Shown piece by piece: positions 16,698 through 25,647 of a DNA stretch of 64,000 bases (the stretch's first letter is position 1; each line of letters opens with the position of its first letter). The DNA is taken from assembly GCA_035506135.1 (NCBI GenBank), contig DATJPY010000052.1:62001-126000 (forward strand), in the 5' to 3' direction. The DNA comes from DATJPY01 sp035506135 (GTDB taxonomy: Bacteria; Myxococcota_A; UBA9160; PR03). The translations under genes were made by a program, and so were the position numbers. The notes under the pieces were generated by a model, which was not told where the DNA came from, did not search any database, and saw only the letters and a program-made list of their open reading frames with translations.

Positions 16698-19556
16698 ATG
16701 CGCAGGCGCTTCGGTCGTCGGCGTTGGGGTGGGGACGATGGATCGCACGCGCTCGACGCGTCGCGCGAGCTGAGTCGCGCCATCGAGTCGGGTGCGGTGC
16801 CGGCCGACGCGCTCGAGGCGCTGGCCGCCGAGGAGGTGTCGGGAGGGCTCGCGGCGATCGGCGTCGGAACGGCGCGCGATGGCGAGCCGCTGCTCGTGGC
16901 CACCTCGCCGGCCTCGGGAGGCGACGCATGGCTGGCGGCCGTCGCGGTCGGCGCGCGTCTCGGCGAGGAGGAGGGCTTCTCCGGCGTCGTCTACGCGGTC
17001 TCGCCGAGCTGGCCGCTCGCGGCGCGCCGGCGTCTCGGCCTGCTGCGCCCCGGCGTGCTCCGGCTGCGCGCGCGGATCGAGCCCGTAGCGCCCGGCGCAG
17101 AGCGCGACGTCGCGCCTGAGGCGCCCGAGGCTTCGCTGCCGACGCCGTGGCTTCCCGCGAGCGCCGAGGGCACGACGCGCGCGCTCTTCGAGCGCGCCGC
17201 GATCGCGCTGGCGGGGCTCGGAGCGAAGCACGGTGGAGGCGTGCGCCCAGTGGCCGGCGGCATCGAGCTCGTGCTGGTCGGCCGCGCAGTCGGCTCGCTC
17301 CGCGCGGACGAGCGCGGCGTCTGGCTGGAGGCGCGCGAGCCGCGGCGCGAGAGCCTGCGGCTTGCGCCGGAGAGCCTCTCCGACGCTCTCGATCGACTCG
17401 AGGGATCGCTCCGCAAGTTCCTGACCGACCGAAGGATCCGCGAAGGGGAGCCGGGGCTGCGCGCGCTCCTCGCCGCGCGCCTGGTCGAGGTCGCGTCGGT
17501 GCGCGATGCACGCCCGTGGCCGCTGGCGGACGCCGCGGGGGAAGCGATCGACTTCATCGGCGTCGACCCGAGCGGTCGCGGTGCGATCGGGGTGGCGCGG
17601 CCCGAGCTCTCGCTCGCCGCCCTCGGACCCGTGCTCGATGGGTGGCTCGCGCTCGCGCCGCGCCTCCCGGCGCTGCTGGTCGACGCGCGTTCGTCGTTCC
17701 GCGGCGGCGCGCCCGTGCTGCTGCTGGCCGCCGAGCGCATCGACGCCGCCGCGGCGCGGGTGCTCGCCTCGCTCGAGATCGACGTGCGTTCGTTCGCCGT
17801 GGAAGGGCTCGCGCGCCGCGAGCCGCAGCTTGCTCCGAGCGAGCTGCTCCCGCGCCCTCCGCAGCCCGCGTCGCGTCCGGCGGCGTCGGCACCGCGCCCG
17901 ATGCCGCCGGTCCTCGAGCGCGCGCCGGAGCGGTTCGAGCCGCCGCCGAGCGCGCAGCCCCAGCCCATCGATCCCCCTCGCGGGCCGACACCGAAGAGCG
18001 ACGGAGCCGAGGGCGAGCCGCCGCGGCCGCGCTTCGAGGAGTTCTCGCTGTTCGACCTGGGCGACTCGGCGAGCGAGGAAGGCGCGAGAGGCGGAGGCCG
18101 CCGACGCCGGCGCCGGCGACGCGCACGAGGGCGCGGGCGCGCAGGCCCGACCCTCGACGCGGGTGCCGCATCCGAGGAGGACGGCGAGCCGGCGGACGAG
18201 GACGAGGCGGAGCCGGTTTCGCGCGAGCCCTTGGAGCCGCGCGGCGGGCAACACGAGGGCGGACGCGGCCGCCGGGGCCGACGCGGGCGCGGCAGGGATC
18301 GGCAGCGCCGTCAGCACGCGCCGGAGGAGGCCGCGCGGAGCGCGGCGCCCTCCGAGGAGGGCGAGGGCGAGCCGCGCGAGGCCGAGGACGTCGAGGGCGA
18401 CGAGCTGGTGCCGCTCGCCGAGGTCCCCGAGGTCGAGGAGGCTCCCGAGCCGAGCTACGAGGACGAGGACGAGACCGACGAGGGAGAGAGTCCCGAGGAG
18501 GCACGGATCCGGCAGGAGCGCGAGGCGCGTCGCCGCGCGCGCATTGCCAAGACCGAGCCGGAGCCGAGCGCCCCGCCGCCGCGGCCGCTGCGCCGACGGG
18601 CGGCCATCCTGGCCCACGCCGATCGCGACTCGATCGGCGCGGCCGTGCTGCTGGCGCGCGAGATCCGGCTCCTCGAGGGCATCTGGATCTACCCGCAGGC
18701 GGACCTGATGACGTTCTTCCGCAGCGTCGCCACGGACCTGCGCGACGAGGCGCCGATCTACGTGATCGGCTTCACGGCGTCCCCCGCGCGCGACACGCTG
18801 CAGGCCGCGTCGCTCTATCGCGAACGCCTCATCTGGTACGACCACCATGACTGGCCGCCGGAGGACCTCGAGCGGCTGCGCGGGGCGATCGGCGCCGACG
18901 CGGTGCGCGTCGATCCGGCGGGCGGAAGCTCGCTCGCGCAGGTGCTGGGCGGCTCGACGCGGCGAAGTCGCTTCTCCGACAAGCTGGTCGACCTGCTCAC
19001 CGGGCGCTTCACCCGCCACGACTACGAGCGCTGGGGGCGGCTCTGGTGGTGGCGGCTCGGTCAGCTCGGCGCGCGGCCGGGCGAGCGGCGCGCCGAGCTC
19101 GACTCGCTGCTCGGCGGCCGGCCCTCCGACCTCTCGCGCGAGGCGGCGCGTGCGCCCGTCCCGCCGCCGCCGGTCGAGGTCGAGTGGGTCGCCTCGCGCG
19201 ACTTCCGCCTCGTGCACTTCGGTGGCTACGCGCTGGTGCGCGTCGAGGTCCCGCCGGGCCTGGACCTGCATCTCGCGGCGCGCGTGGCGCGCGAGCGCTA
19301 CGGCGCGCAGCTCTCGCTGGGCGGCACGCAGGGCGGCGAGGACTTCGTGCTCGGCGCGGACGACACCACGAGCCGGCGCGCCCTCGACGTCGGCGCGATG
19401 ATCGAGCACCTCGCGGACAAGTTCGCCTGGGTCCGCGCGCTCCCCGACTCGGACCACGTCTCGCGCTTCCGGATCGGCGGGGCGGCGGCGCATCCGGAGC
19501 GGGTGGACGAGGTGGTGGGCGAGATCGCGATGGGCCGCTCGCTGCTCGAGGGGTGA
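16698..19556 (+). CDS. DHH-domain phosphoesterase-like protein with a basic, disordered central region
   Basis: 952 residues in three parts. Residues 1-370 are a folded domain I do not recognise. Residues 370-620 are disordered, alternating acidic stretches with arginine runs near 464-485 and 521-538 that resemble the RNA-binding tracts of RNase E/G-type proteins. Residues 620-950 resemble DHH phosphoesterases: motif I 'AHADRDSIGAAVLLARE' near 640 and 'WYDHHDW' near 714. The aspartate expected in motif II is not visible ('IYVIGFTASP'). DHH proteins cleave nucleic acids or small nucleotides with manganese; the arginine tracts suggest RNA contact. Whether it is active is uncertain. It is the last gene before queE (GTGA overlap). 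Confidence 0.8.
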   Translation: MRRRFGRRRWGGDDGSHALDASRELSRAIESGAVPADALEALAAEEVSGGLAAIGVGTARDGEPLLVATSPASGGDAWLAAVAVGARLGEEEGFSGVVYAVSPSWPLAARRRLGLLRPGVLRLRARIEPVAPGAERDVAPEAPEASLPTPWLPASAEGTTRALFERAAIALAGLGAKHGGGVRPVAGGIELVLVGRAVGSLRADERGVWLEAREPRRESLRLAPESLSDALDRLEGSLRKFLTDRRIREGEPGLRALLAARLVEVASVRDARPWPLADAAGEAIDFIGVDPSGRGAIGVARPELSLAALGPVLDGWLALAPRLPALLVDARSSFRGGAPVLLLAAERIDAAAARVLASLEIDVRSFAVEGLARREPQLAPSELLPRPPQPASRPAASAPRPMPPVLERAPERFEPPPSAQPQPIDPPRGPTPKSDGAEGEPPRPRFEEFSLFDLGDSASEEGARGGGRRRRRRRRARGRGRAGPTLDAGAASEEDGEPADEDEAEPVSREPLEPRGGQHEGGRGRRGRRGRGRDRQRRQHAPEEAARSAAPSEEGEGEPREAEDVEGDELVPLAEVPEVEEAPEPSYEDEDETDEGESPEEARIRQEREARRRARIAKTEPEPSAPPPRPLRRRAAILAHADRDSIGAAVLLAREIRLLEGIWIYPQADLMTFFRSVATDLRDEAPIYVIGFTASPARDTLQAASLYRERLIWYDHHDWPPEDLERLRGAIGADAVRVDPAGGSSLAQVLGGSTRRSRFSDKLVDLLTGRFTRHDYERWGRLWWWRLGQLGARPGERRAELDSLLGGRPSDLSREAARAPVPPPPVEVEWVASRDFRLVHFGGYALVRVEVPPGLDLHLAARVARERYGAQLSLGGTQGGEDFVLGADDTTSRRALDVGAMIEHLADKFAWVRALPDSDHVSRFRIGGAAAHPERVDEVVGEIAMGRSLLEG

Positions 19557-20347
19557 GCGAACCGGTCGCCGGCAACTTCGTCGAGGTCTTCTCGTCGGTG
19601 CAGGGCGAGGGGCCGCACGTGGGCGAGGCGACGCTCTTCGTTCGCCTCGGCGTGTGCGATCTGCGCTGCCGCTGGTGCGACTCGCCCCACACCTGGGGCC
19701 CGAGCGCGGCGTGCCGGATCGAGAGCGCGCGCGGGAGCGGCGCGTTCCGGAGCGCGCCGAACCCGATGGCGGTTGGCGACGTGCTCGAGGCCGCCGAGGC
19801 CCTCGATCTCGATGCCCACGCGTTCGTCTCGCTGACGGGTGGCGAGCCGCTCCTGCAGCCCGCGGTGGTGGCGGCCCTCGGCGCGGCGCTCCGCGGGCGC
19901 CGGCCACGCGTCCACCTCGAGACCCACGGCCTGCACGCCGAAGCGCTCGAGCGGGTGCTCGGAGCGATCGACGTGGTCTCGATGGACTGGAAGCTCGCGA
20001 GCGACGTGCGGCGCGAGGGCGAGCCGCTCGCCGTCCTCGCGCAGCCGGGGCGCGACTTCCACGCCGCGCACGAGCGCTTCCTGCGCGTCGCGCTCGGCGC
20101 CCCCGAACGCTACGTGAAGATCGTCGTGACGCCGGCCAGCGGCGACGCGGAGGTGATCGAGGCCTGCGAGCGCATCGCGCGGATCGCGCCCGACACGCTC
20201 GTGGTGCTGCAGCCCGTGACGCCGTTCGGACCGGTGCGCGAGCGCCCGACGGCGAAGCGCATGCTCGCACTGGCAGCGCGGGCAGAGCGCGTGCTCGCCG
20301 CCGTGCGGGTGATCCCGCAGACGCATCCCGTGTACGGCGCGCCGTAG
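19553..20347 (+). CDS. queE: 7-carboxy-7-deazaguanine synthase (radical SAM)
   Basis: 264 residues. 'EVFSSVQGEGPHVGEATLFV' and the cluster motif C35xxxC39xxC42 ('VCDLRCRWCDSPHTW') are diagnostic of QueE, which contracts carboxy-tetrahydropterin to CDG in queuosine and archaeosine-type base synthesis using SAM and a 4Fe-4S cluster. 'SLTGGEPLLQ' is the SAM-binding GGEP, and the C-terminal 'PQTHPVYGAP' is typical. GTG at 19553 overlaps the DHH gene stop. No queC, queD or queF is in the window, so the pathway must be completed elsewhere. The gene ends seven bases before the convergent transglutaminase gene. Confidence 0.93.
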   Translation: MSEPVAGNFVEVFSSVQGEGPHVGEATLFVRLGVCDLRCRWCDSPHTWGPSAACRIESARGSGAFRSAPNPMAVGDVLEAAEALDLDAHAFVSLTGGEPLLQPAVVAALGAALRGRRPRVHLETHGLHAEALERVLGAIDVVSMDWKLASDVRREGEPLAVLAQPGRDFHAAHERFLRVALGAPERYVKIVVTPASGDAEVIEACERIARIAPDTLVVLQPVTPFGPVRERPTAKRMLALAARAERVLAAVRVIPQTHPVYGAP

Positions 20348-20354
20348 CCGAGGC

Positions 20355-22445
20355 TCACTCTCGCAGCGCGTCTCGGAGCGTTCGCAGCGCGTCGCGATGG
20401 CCGCCGGAACGGCGGCCACCGAAGCGCTCGGCGAGGTACGCCTCGGTGAGCGACCAGAAGGCGGCGCCCGCGGCGGGAGGGACGCCGCGCGCGGCGCGGC
20501 GCGCGAAGTCGCGCGCCGAGACGGCGTCGCCGCGCACCAGGCCGGCTCTCCGCTCGATCAGGCGCAGCGCCTCCGCGTAGGCGGGAGGCAGGCGCCGGCC
20601 GTGCCGCCGCCGCCCGCGCCACCGCGAGAGGCCCCAGGCGAGCGCGGCTGCCGCGCCCGCTCCCGCGGTCCAGAGCGCGACCGCGCGCAGCTCGCCGCGC
20701 CCGTCGCCGTGGGCGTGCGGCGCCTCCCGAGCGCCCGGCTCCTTCGCATCGCGCCAGCGCTGCCAGGCGAGCCAGCCGCTGCGCAGCGCGCGCAGCTGGT
20801 CGGAGCGGTCGAACTCGACGACGTGCCGATACCACCAGAGCTCGATCGCACTGCCGAGATCGCGCAGCGCGGCCCCGAGGCCCACCGCGGCAACGTGCAG
20901 GCGCTGGTCGGGCGGCGTCGGGTCGTAGCGCACCCAGCCGGCGCGCTCGAAGTGCACCTCGACCCAGGCGTGCGCATCCGAGCGCGAGAGCTCGACGAAG
21001 CCGCCGATCTCGTTCTCGCGCCCGCCCGCGAAGCCGTTCACCAGGCGCGCGGGGATCCCGAGCGACCGCAGCATCACGACCATCGCGGAGGCGAAGTACT
21101 CGCAGTGCCCGGCGGTGTGCTCGAGCAGGAAGACTTCGATCGGCGAGCGCGGATCGCCCGGAGCCTCGGGTGGCGGCGTATCGCTGTAGCGACCGCTGAC
21201 CTGCAGGAAGCGCTGGATGGCGTCGGCCCGCTCGGCGTCGGTCTGGGCGCGGGCCGTCGCGTGCCGCGCGAGCTCGCCGATCTCCGGTGCCAGCTCGGGA
21301 AGCTCGAGCCAGCGCCCGCCGTCGCCCGGCGGCGGGACGGCGCGGTCGTCGCGCAGCGCGGCCGGACTCGGCGCGCGGGTCGACGTCTCGATCGTGTAGT
21401 TGACGCGGTCCGACACGGTCTCGGGCGCGTAGATCCCGCCGTTGGCGTCGCCCTCGAGGCGCCCGACGGTGCCCTCGATCCGCACGGCAGTACCCGCCGC
21501 GAACACGACGCCGGACGCCACCGGCTCGCGCACCACGCGCTGGACCAGATCGGGCGGCTCGGGATGGCGCCGCGGCCCGGCGCCCGGAAGGCGAGCGCCG
21601 AGATCGGCCGCCCCCGCGAGCAGCTCGCGCCCCTTCGTCACGGACCAGCTGCGCCCGTCGAAGCGGTCGAAGGCGAGGCCGCGCCAGTACGCCTGGTCGG
21701 CGGAGGCCGCGCGGCCGCCGATCGTCTCGATGCGCATCACGACGGTCGGGTCCTGGCGGATGCGGCCGAGGTCGCCGAGCTCGACGTGGTCCGAGAAGCC
21801 GGCCGCCGGCGCGCCGAGCATTCCCGGCGAAGCGAGCGCGCCGGAGCGGATGCGCGGGAGCACCAGGAAGACCGCGAAGGCGAGGAGGATCGAGAGCGCG
21901 GACGCGGCGAGCGTCGTCCGCAGCAGGCCGGGTGCCTGTGCGCGCTCGGCCGACCACCGTTCCCCGGCGGCGAGCGCCTCCATCCAGAGCGTGTGGACGA
22001 CGAGCGTCCAGACCGCGCTCAGCACGAACGCGAGCAGGAGCGGCGGGAACAGCAGGCTGTCGGTCAGGTTGGCGGCCAGGAGCATCTGGAAGAGCGCGAG
22101 CGCGACGAGCAGGAAGTCGGAGCGGCGCGGCCGCGCGTCGAGGATCTGGAGCGCGAGCGCGAGATGCGCGAAGTGCCCGAGCGCGACCAGCGCAACGGCG
22201 CCACGCAGGTAGAGGGCCGCCGACGCTGCGGCGATGCCTGCGAGCGCGCCGTTCAGCAGCCAGCGGTTCCGCTGCCAGGCGCGCGGCCTCCTCCGAAGGG
22301 CGACGCCCGCGACGAGCGCGGCCGCGTGTGCGGCGAGCGCCACAGGGAGCAGCTCGCCGGTCGCCGCCAACGCCACGTCGCTGACTGCGACGAGCCCGTA
22401 GCTCGAGAGCGGGCGCGGCGGGGTCGCGAGATCGCTCTCCACCAT
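20355..22445 (-). CDS. Membrane transglutaminase-like protein (DUF3488 plus transglutaminase core)
   Basis: 696 residues. The first 200 residues contain six or so hydrophobic helices (DUF3488 type). A periplasmic part follows, with the transglutaminase triad: Cys in 'HTAGHCEYFASAMVVML', His in 'SDAHAWVEVHFE' and Asp in 'WVRYDPTPP'. A further helix near 575-595 and a C-terminal cytoplasmic tail complete it. Such proteins are encoded with MoxR and DUF58 genes and probably cut or crosslink peptides outside the membrane. The ATG at 22445 overlaps the DUF58 stop (TGATG). Confidence 0.9.
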   Translation of the reverse strand: MVESDLATPPRPLSSYGLVAVSDVALAATGELLPVALAAHAAALVAGVALRRRPRAWQRNRWLLNGALAGIAAASAALYLRGAVALVALGHFAHLALALQILDARPRRSDFLLVALALFQMLLAANLTDSLLFPPLLLAFVLSAVWTLVVHTLWMEALAAGERWSAERAQAPGLLRTTLAASALSILLAFAVFLVLPRIRSGALASPGMLGAPAAGFSDHVELGDLGRIRQDPTVVMRIETIGGRAASADQAYWRGLAFDRFDGRSWSVTKGRELLAGAADLGARLPGAGPRRHPEPPDLVQRVVREPVASGVVFAAGTAVRIEGTVGRLEGDANGGIYAPETVSDRVNYTIETSTRAPSPAALRDDRAVPPPGDGGRWLELPELAPEIGELARHATARAQTDAERADAIQRFLQVSGRYSDTPPPEAPGDPRSPIEVFLLEHTAGHCEYFASAMVVMLRSLGIPARLVNGFAGGRENEIGGFVELSRSDAHAWVEVHFERAGWVRYDPTPPDQRLHVAAVGLGAALRDLGSAIELWWYRHVVEFDRSDQLRALRSGWLAWQRWRDAKEPGAREAPHAHGDGRGELRAVALWTAGAGAAAALAWGLSRWRGRRRHGRRLPPAYAEALRLIERRAGLVRGDAVSARDFARRAARGVPPAAGAAFWSLTEAYLAERFGGRRSGGHRDALRTLRDALRE

Positions 22446-23467
22446 CACTCCCGCTCGCGCTCTTCGTCGGCTGCGTGCTCGGGCTGGACCAGGGCCAGGT
22501 AGCCGAGCAGCCGCGCGCGGTGGACCGTCCCGGCGCCCGGAGCGAGGGCGCTTGCCTCGGTCCGCAGGCCCACGCGCAACCCCGCACGAAAGCCGGCCTC
22601 CGCCTGCGCCGCCGCGCGCTCGACGGCGCGCTCGAACCCATCGCCGGGCACGGTGCCGCGCGTCTGCAGCACCACCTCGGTCTCGCCGGATGCATCGCCC
22701 TCGGCGTCGCGCACCAGGAGCGCGCTCCGTCGCCACGACGCCCGCCAGTGGACGCGGCGCGGCGCGTCGCCCGGTGCGAACGCGCGGAGCCCCGCCACCT
22801 CGCTCTCGTCGTCGCTGCGGCCGCTCGTCTCCTGGCCGATCGAGCGCAGTGCCGCGTGGGATGAGGGCGGTGCGGCCGGGGCGAGCGGCGGGTACACGAT
22901 CACCTCGGCCGGCCGCTCGATCCAGAGCGACTTGGCGAACAGGCCGAACGGAAAGCGCGTGACGACACGAAATCCGGCGAAGCGCAGGGCGCCGCGGCAC
23001 GACGGCTCGTATCGGTAGCTGCGCTGCTCGCGCTGGCCCGGTCCGATGCGCAGCGCGAAGCCTCCCCCCAGCTTGGCGGTCGCATCGGAGGCGCCGACGG
23101 CGCCGAAGTCCTCGACGGCGATGGCGTGCGACCAGATCCGCCGCTGCACGTTGCCGATCTCGAGCACCACGCGCGCGGCGCGGCCCGCGACCCATTCGAA
23201 CGGCAGGCGCCGCTCGACCTCGATGCCCCGCAGCGCCGCCTCGGAGAGCACGCCCGACAGCACCAGGAAGGAGAGCATCAGCGACAGCACGAGATAGAGC
23301 AGGTTGTTCCCGGTGTTGAGCGCGGCGAAGCCGACCGCGAAGACGAGCCCGAAGAAGACCCAGCCCGCACGGGTCGGTCGCAGCTGACGGGGTGGCCGCA
23401 GGGCGCGCCGCAGCGCGCCGATCAGAGCGGCACGGCGACGCCGTCCAGGATCTCGCGGATCAGCCAC
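22445..23467 (-). CDS. DUF58 domain protein
   Basis: About 340 residues. Two hydrophobic segments near the N-terminus ('VFFGLVFAVGFAALNTG', 'LVLSLMLSFLVLSGVLS') are followed by a beta-rich domain and the DUF58 signature 'SEVAGLRAFAPGDAPRRVHW' then 'WRRSALLVRD'. The family works with MoxR ATPases and often with VWA proteins, its role unknown. The start is uncertain: I chose GTG at 23467, which has GGAG five bases upstream and overlaps moxR by about 46 bases; a CTG overlapping the moxR stop is the other choice. Confidence 0.85.
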   Translation of the reverse strand: MADPRDPGRRRRAALIGALRRALRPPRQLRPTRAGWVFFGLVFAVGFAALNTGNNLLYLVLSLMLSFLVLSGVLSEAALRGIEVERRLPFEWVAGRAARVVLEIGNVQRRIWSHAIAVEDFGAVGASDATAKLGGGFALRIGPGQREQRSYRYEPSCRGALRFAGFRVVTRFPFGLFAKSLWIERPAEVIVYPPLAPAAPPSSHAALRSIGQETSGRSDDESEVAGLRAFAPGDAPRRVHWRASWRRSALLVRDAEGDASGETEVVLQTRGTVPGDGFERAVERAAAQAEAGFRAGLRVGLRTEASALAPGAGTVHRARLLGYLALVQPEHAADEERERE

Positions 23468-24399
23468 TCCGACTCCTCGGGCCCGCGGCCGATGGTCTCG
23501 CCGCGCGGATCGAGGACGATGCGATGCGCGAGCACGCCGGTGGCGAGGTCGCGCACGTCCTCGGGAATGCAGAAGTCGCGCCCATCGACCAGGGCGCGCG
23601 CCTGCGCCGCACGCCGCAGCGCGACCGCGCCTCGCGGCGAGGCGCCGAGGCGCACACCGCCGTGCTCGCGCGTGGCGCGCACGATCTCGAGCAGGTAGCC
23701 GACCAGGCCGTCGTCGAACTTGACGCGCTCGGCGGCGGCCCGCATCGCGACGAGGTCGTCGGCCGTGAGGACGGGCGCGAGGCGCGGCAGCTCGGTGGCG
23801 GCGGGATCGTCGCGCAGCACGGCGGCCTCGTCGGCCGGCTCGGGATAGCCGATGCGCAGGCGCAGCAGGAAGCGGTCGAGCTGGGATTCCGGCAGCGGGT
23901 GCGTGCCGTGGTGCTCGAGCGGATTCTGCGTGGCGACGACGAGGAACGGCGCCGGCAGCCGGTGCACCACGCCGTCGATGCTGACCGAGCCCTCGGCCAT
24001 CGCCTCGAGCAGCGCCGACTGCGTCTTCGGGCTCGCGCGGTTGATCTCGTCGGCGAGCACGACCTGTGCGAAGAGGGGACCCGGCTGGAAGGTGAAGGCG
24101 CCGGTGGGCCGACCCCCCTGCAGCTCGGGCACCGCGGAGCCGATCAGATCGGCGGGCAGCAGATCGCTGGTGAACTGGATGCGGCGGAAGCTCGCATCCA
24201 CGGAGCGCGCGAGCGCGTGGGCGAGCGTGGTCTTGCCGACACCGGGGACGTCCTCGAGCAGGATGTGGCCGCCCGCGATCCATGCCTCGACGGTCTGGCG
24301 GATCACCTGCGGCTTGCCGCGCAGCGCGCGCTCGACGTTGGCGCGCAGGCGCCGTGCCATCTCGGCCGCGCGTTCGGGATCGAGCGGGGCGCCTTCCAC
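23422..24399 (-). CDS. MoxR-family AAA ATPase
   Basis: 325 residues. Walker A 'LEDVPGVGKTTLAHALAR', Walker B 'VLADEINRASPKTQSALLEA' and sensor 'VVATQNPLEHHGTHPLPE' are exactly the MoxR pattern. These ATPases act as chaperones that assemble or activate metal-dependent or membrane complexes, usually with the DUF58 and transglutaminase partners found directly downstream here. The GTG at 24399 has GGAGG four bases upstream, better than the longer start at 24492, whose extra residues are unlike the family. It heads a three-gene operon to 20355. Confidence 0.93.
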   Translation of the reverse strand: MEGAPLDPERAAEMARRLRANVERALRGKPQVIRQTVEAWIAGGHILLEDVPGVGKTTLAHALARSVDASFRRIQFTSDLLPADLIGSAVPELQGGRPTGAFTFQPGPLFAQVVLADEINRASPKTQSALLEAMAEGSVSIDGVVHRLPAPFLVVATQNPLEHHGTHPLPESQLDRFLLRLRIGYPEPADEAAVLRDDPAATELPRLAPVLTADDLVAMRAAAERVKFDDGLVGYLLEIVRATREHGGVRLGASPRGAVALRRAAQARALVDGRDFCIPEDVRDLATGVLAHRIVLDPRGETIGRGPEESEWLIREILDGVAVPL

Positions 24400-24531
24400 G
24401 GATCCTCCGCCGGCGTTCCGGTCTCCCCGCTCCACCTCCCTTCTTCGGCCGGCAGCCCGCGGATCCTGAGCAAACGGCAGCCGGCAGGTCACCGGCAGAA
24501 GAGCGGCCGATCGGCGGGTCGAGCGCCCGGA

Positions 24532-25647
24532 TCAGCGCGCGGGCGGCGGGGCCGCCGGCAGGCCGAGCGCGCTGCGGGGATCGGGGGCGCGTGCCGCCTG
24601 GCGCACCGCCTCGATCAACGCGCGCAGGTCGCCGCCCTGTGCGGCGAGGAGCGCGGCGTAGGCGTCGAGGTCGCCCTCGTAGGTGCCGGCGAGCGCGAGA
24701 CAAGCGTCGTTGAGCGGGATCGCGGCGGCCCGCTCGGGCCCCATCCCCGGGAGCGCCGCGAGCGCGATGCGCGCCTCGGCCTCGAGCGCTCCGTGCCGGG
24801 CGGCGCGCTCGTCGCCGGCGGAAGGGTCCGCATAGAGCGCTGCAACCTGCCGGCGCAGATCCGAGAGCACGCGCGCGACCGACCGCTCCTCCGCGATGCG
24901 CGCGCGCTCGCGCGCCTCCGCCTCGGCGTCGCCCGCGAAGAAGCGGATCGCGCCCTCCTCACCGATGAAGGTGGCGACGCCCTCGTCGAAGTCGGCGTCG
25001 CTGGGGACGTACACCGTCGCGTGCACCAGCTCGTGGATCAGCGTCTCGACCATCGCCCCGGATCCTCCTTCGAGCATCGGCGTGGTGACGGGGTCTGCGA
25101 GCCAGCCGAGCGTCGAGTAGGCGGGCACCGGAACCACGCAGACGTCGAGGCCGCGGGCCCGCAGGCCCTCCGCCTCGTCCTGCGCCCGAGCCAGATCGAA
25201 GAAGCCCTTGTACGGGACGTGCCCGACCAGCGGGAAGGAGAAGCCCGCCGGCTCGATCTCGCCCGGCCGGGTCGCCACGACCGCGGTCACCACGCGGTCG
25301 CCGGGCCAGTCGGCGTACGATCTATATTGTCGGCCCACCTCGAGGCCGAGATCGGCCGCGAAGCGGCGCACTGCCTCGACGCGCGCCAGCTCGTCGCGCA
25401 GCGCCGGATCGGTCGCGGGGTCCGCGATGACGCTCGGAATCGGGCGGGCGCGCCACAGGAGCCGGGCCTGGCCGTCGGCGAGCTGGGTGAGGTAGCAGCC
25501 CGCGAGGGGAAGTGCGGCGATGAGCGGGAGCAGGAGCGAGCCCTTCGCTTGCGTGCGCGCACGCGCCGTGCCGGAGCTGGCGGAGCGCGTCGCGGCGGAG
25601 GCGTGGGCGGCGGGCGCCAGCGGTCTCGAGGAGCGCGACGAGGGCAC
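24532..25647 (-). CDS. Predicted zinc aminopeptidase lipoprotein (COG4324 type)
   Basis: Up to 371 residues. A hydrophobic stretch ends in lipobox 'LPLAGC' near residue 51, so the mature protein is likely a lipoprotein. 'VETLIHELVHATVYVPSD' contains the HExxH-type zinc motif, and 'DFDEGVATFIGEEGA' supplies the next glutamate, as in COG4324 'predicted aminopeptidases'. The only ordinary in-frame start is GTG at 25647, which leaves a 36-residue arginine-rich lead before the signal helix and overlaps prmA by 128 bases. A start nearer 25550 would suit a lipoprotein better but no ATG, GTG or TTG is there. Confidence 0.75.
   Translation of the reverse strand: MPSSRSSRPLAPAAHASAATRSASSGTARARTQAKGSLLLPLIAALPLAGCYLTQLADGQARLLWRARPIPSVIADPATDPALRDELARVEAVRRFAADLGLEVGRQYRSYADWPGDRVVTAVVATRPGEIEPAGFSFPLVGHVPYKGFFDLARAQDEAEGLRARGLDVCVVPVPAYSTLGWLADPVTTPMLEGGSGAMVETLIHELVHATVYVPSDADFDEGVATFIGEEGAIRFFAGDAEAEARERARIAEERSVARVLSDLRRQVAALYADPSAGDERAARHGALEAEARIALAALPGMGPERAAAIPLNDACLALAGTYEGDLDAYAALLAAQGGDLRALIEAVRQAARAPDPRSALGLPAAPPPAR

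Noticed and set aside
16386..20270. Minus-strand frame of 1294 codons opposite the DHH and queE genes
   Set aside because: Composition is arginine/alanine-rich with no motif, and the + strand frames carry real domains and coupled starts.
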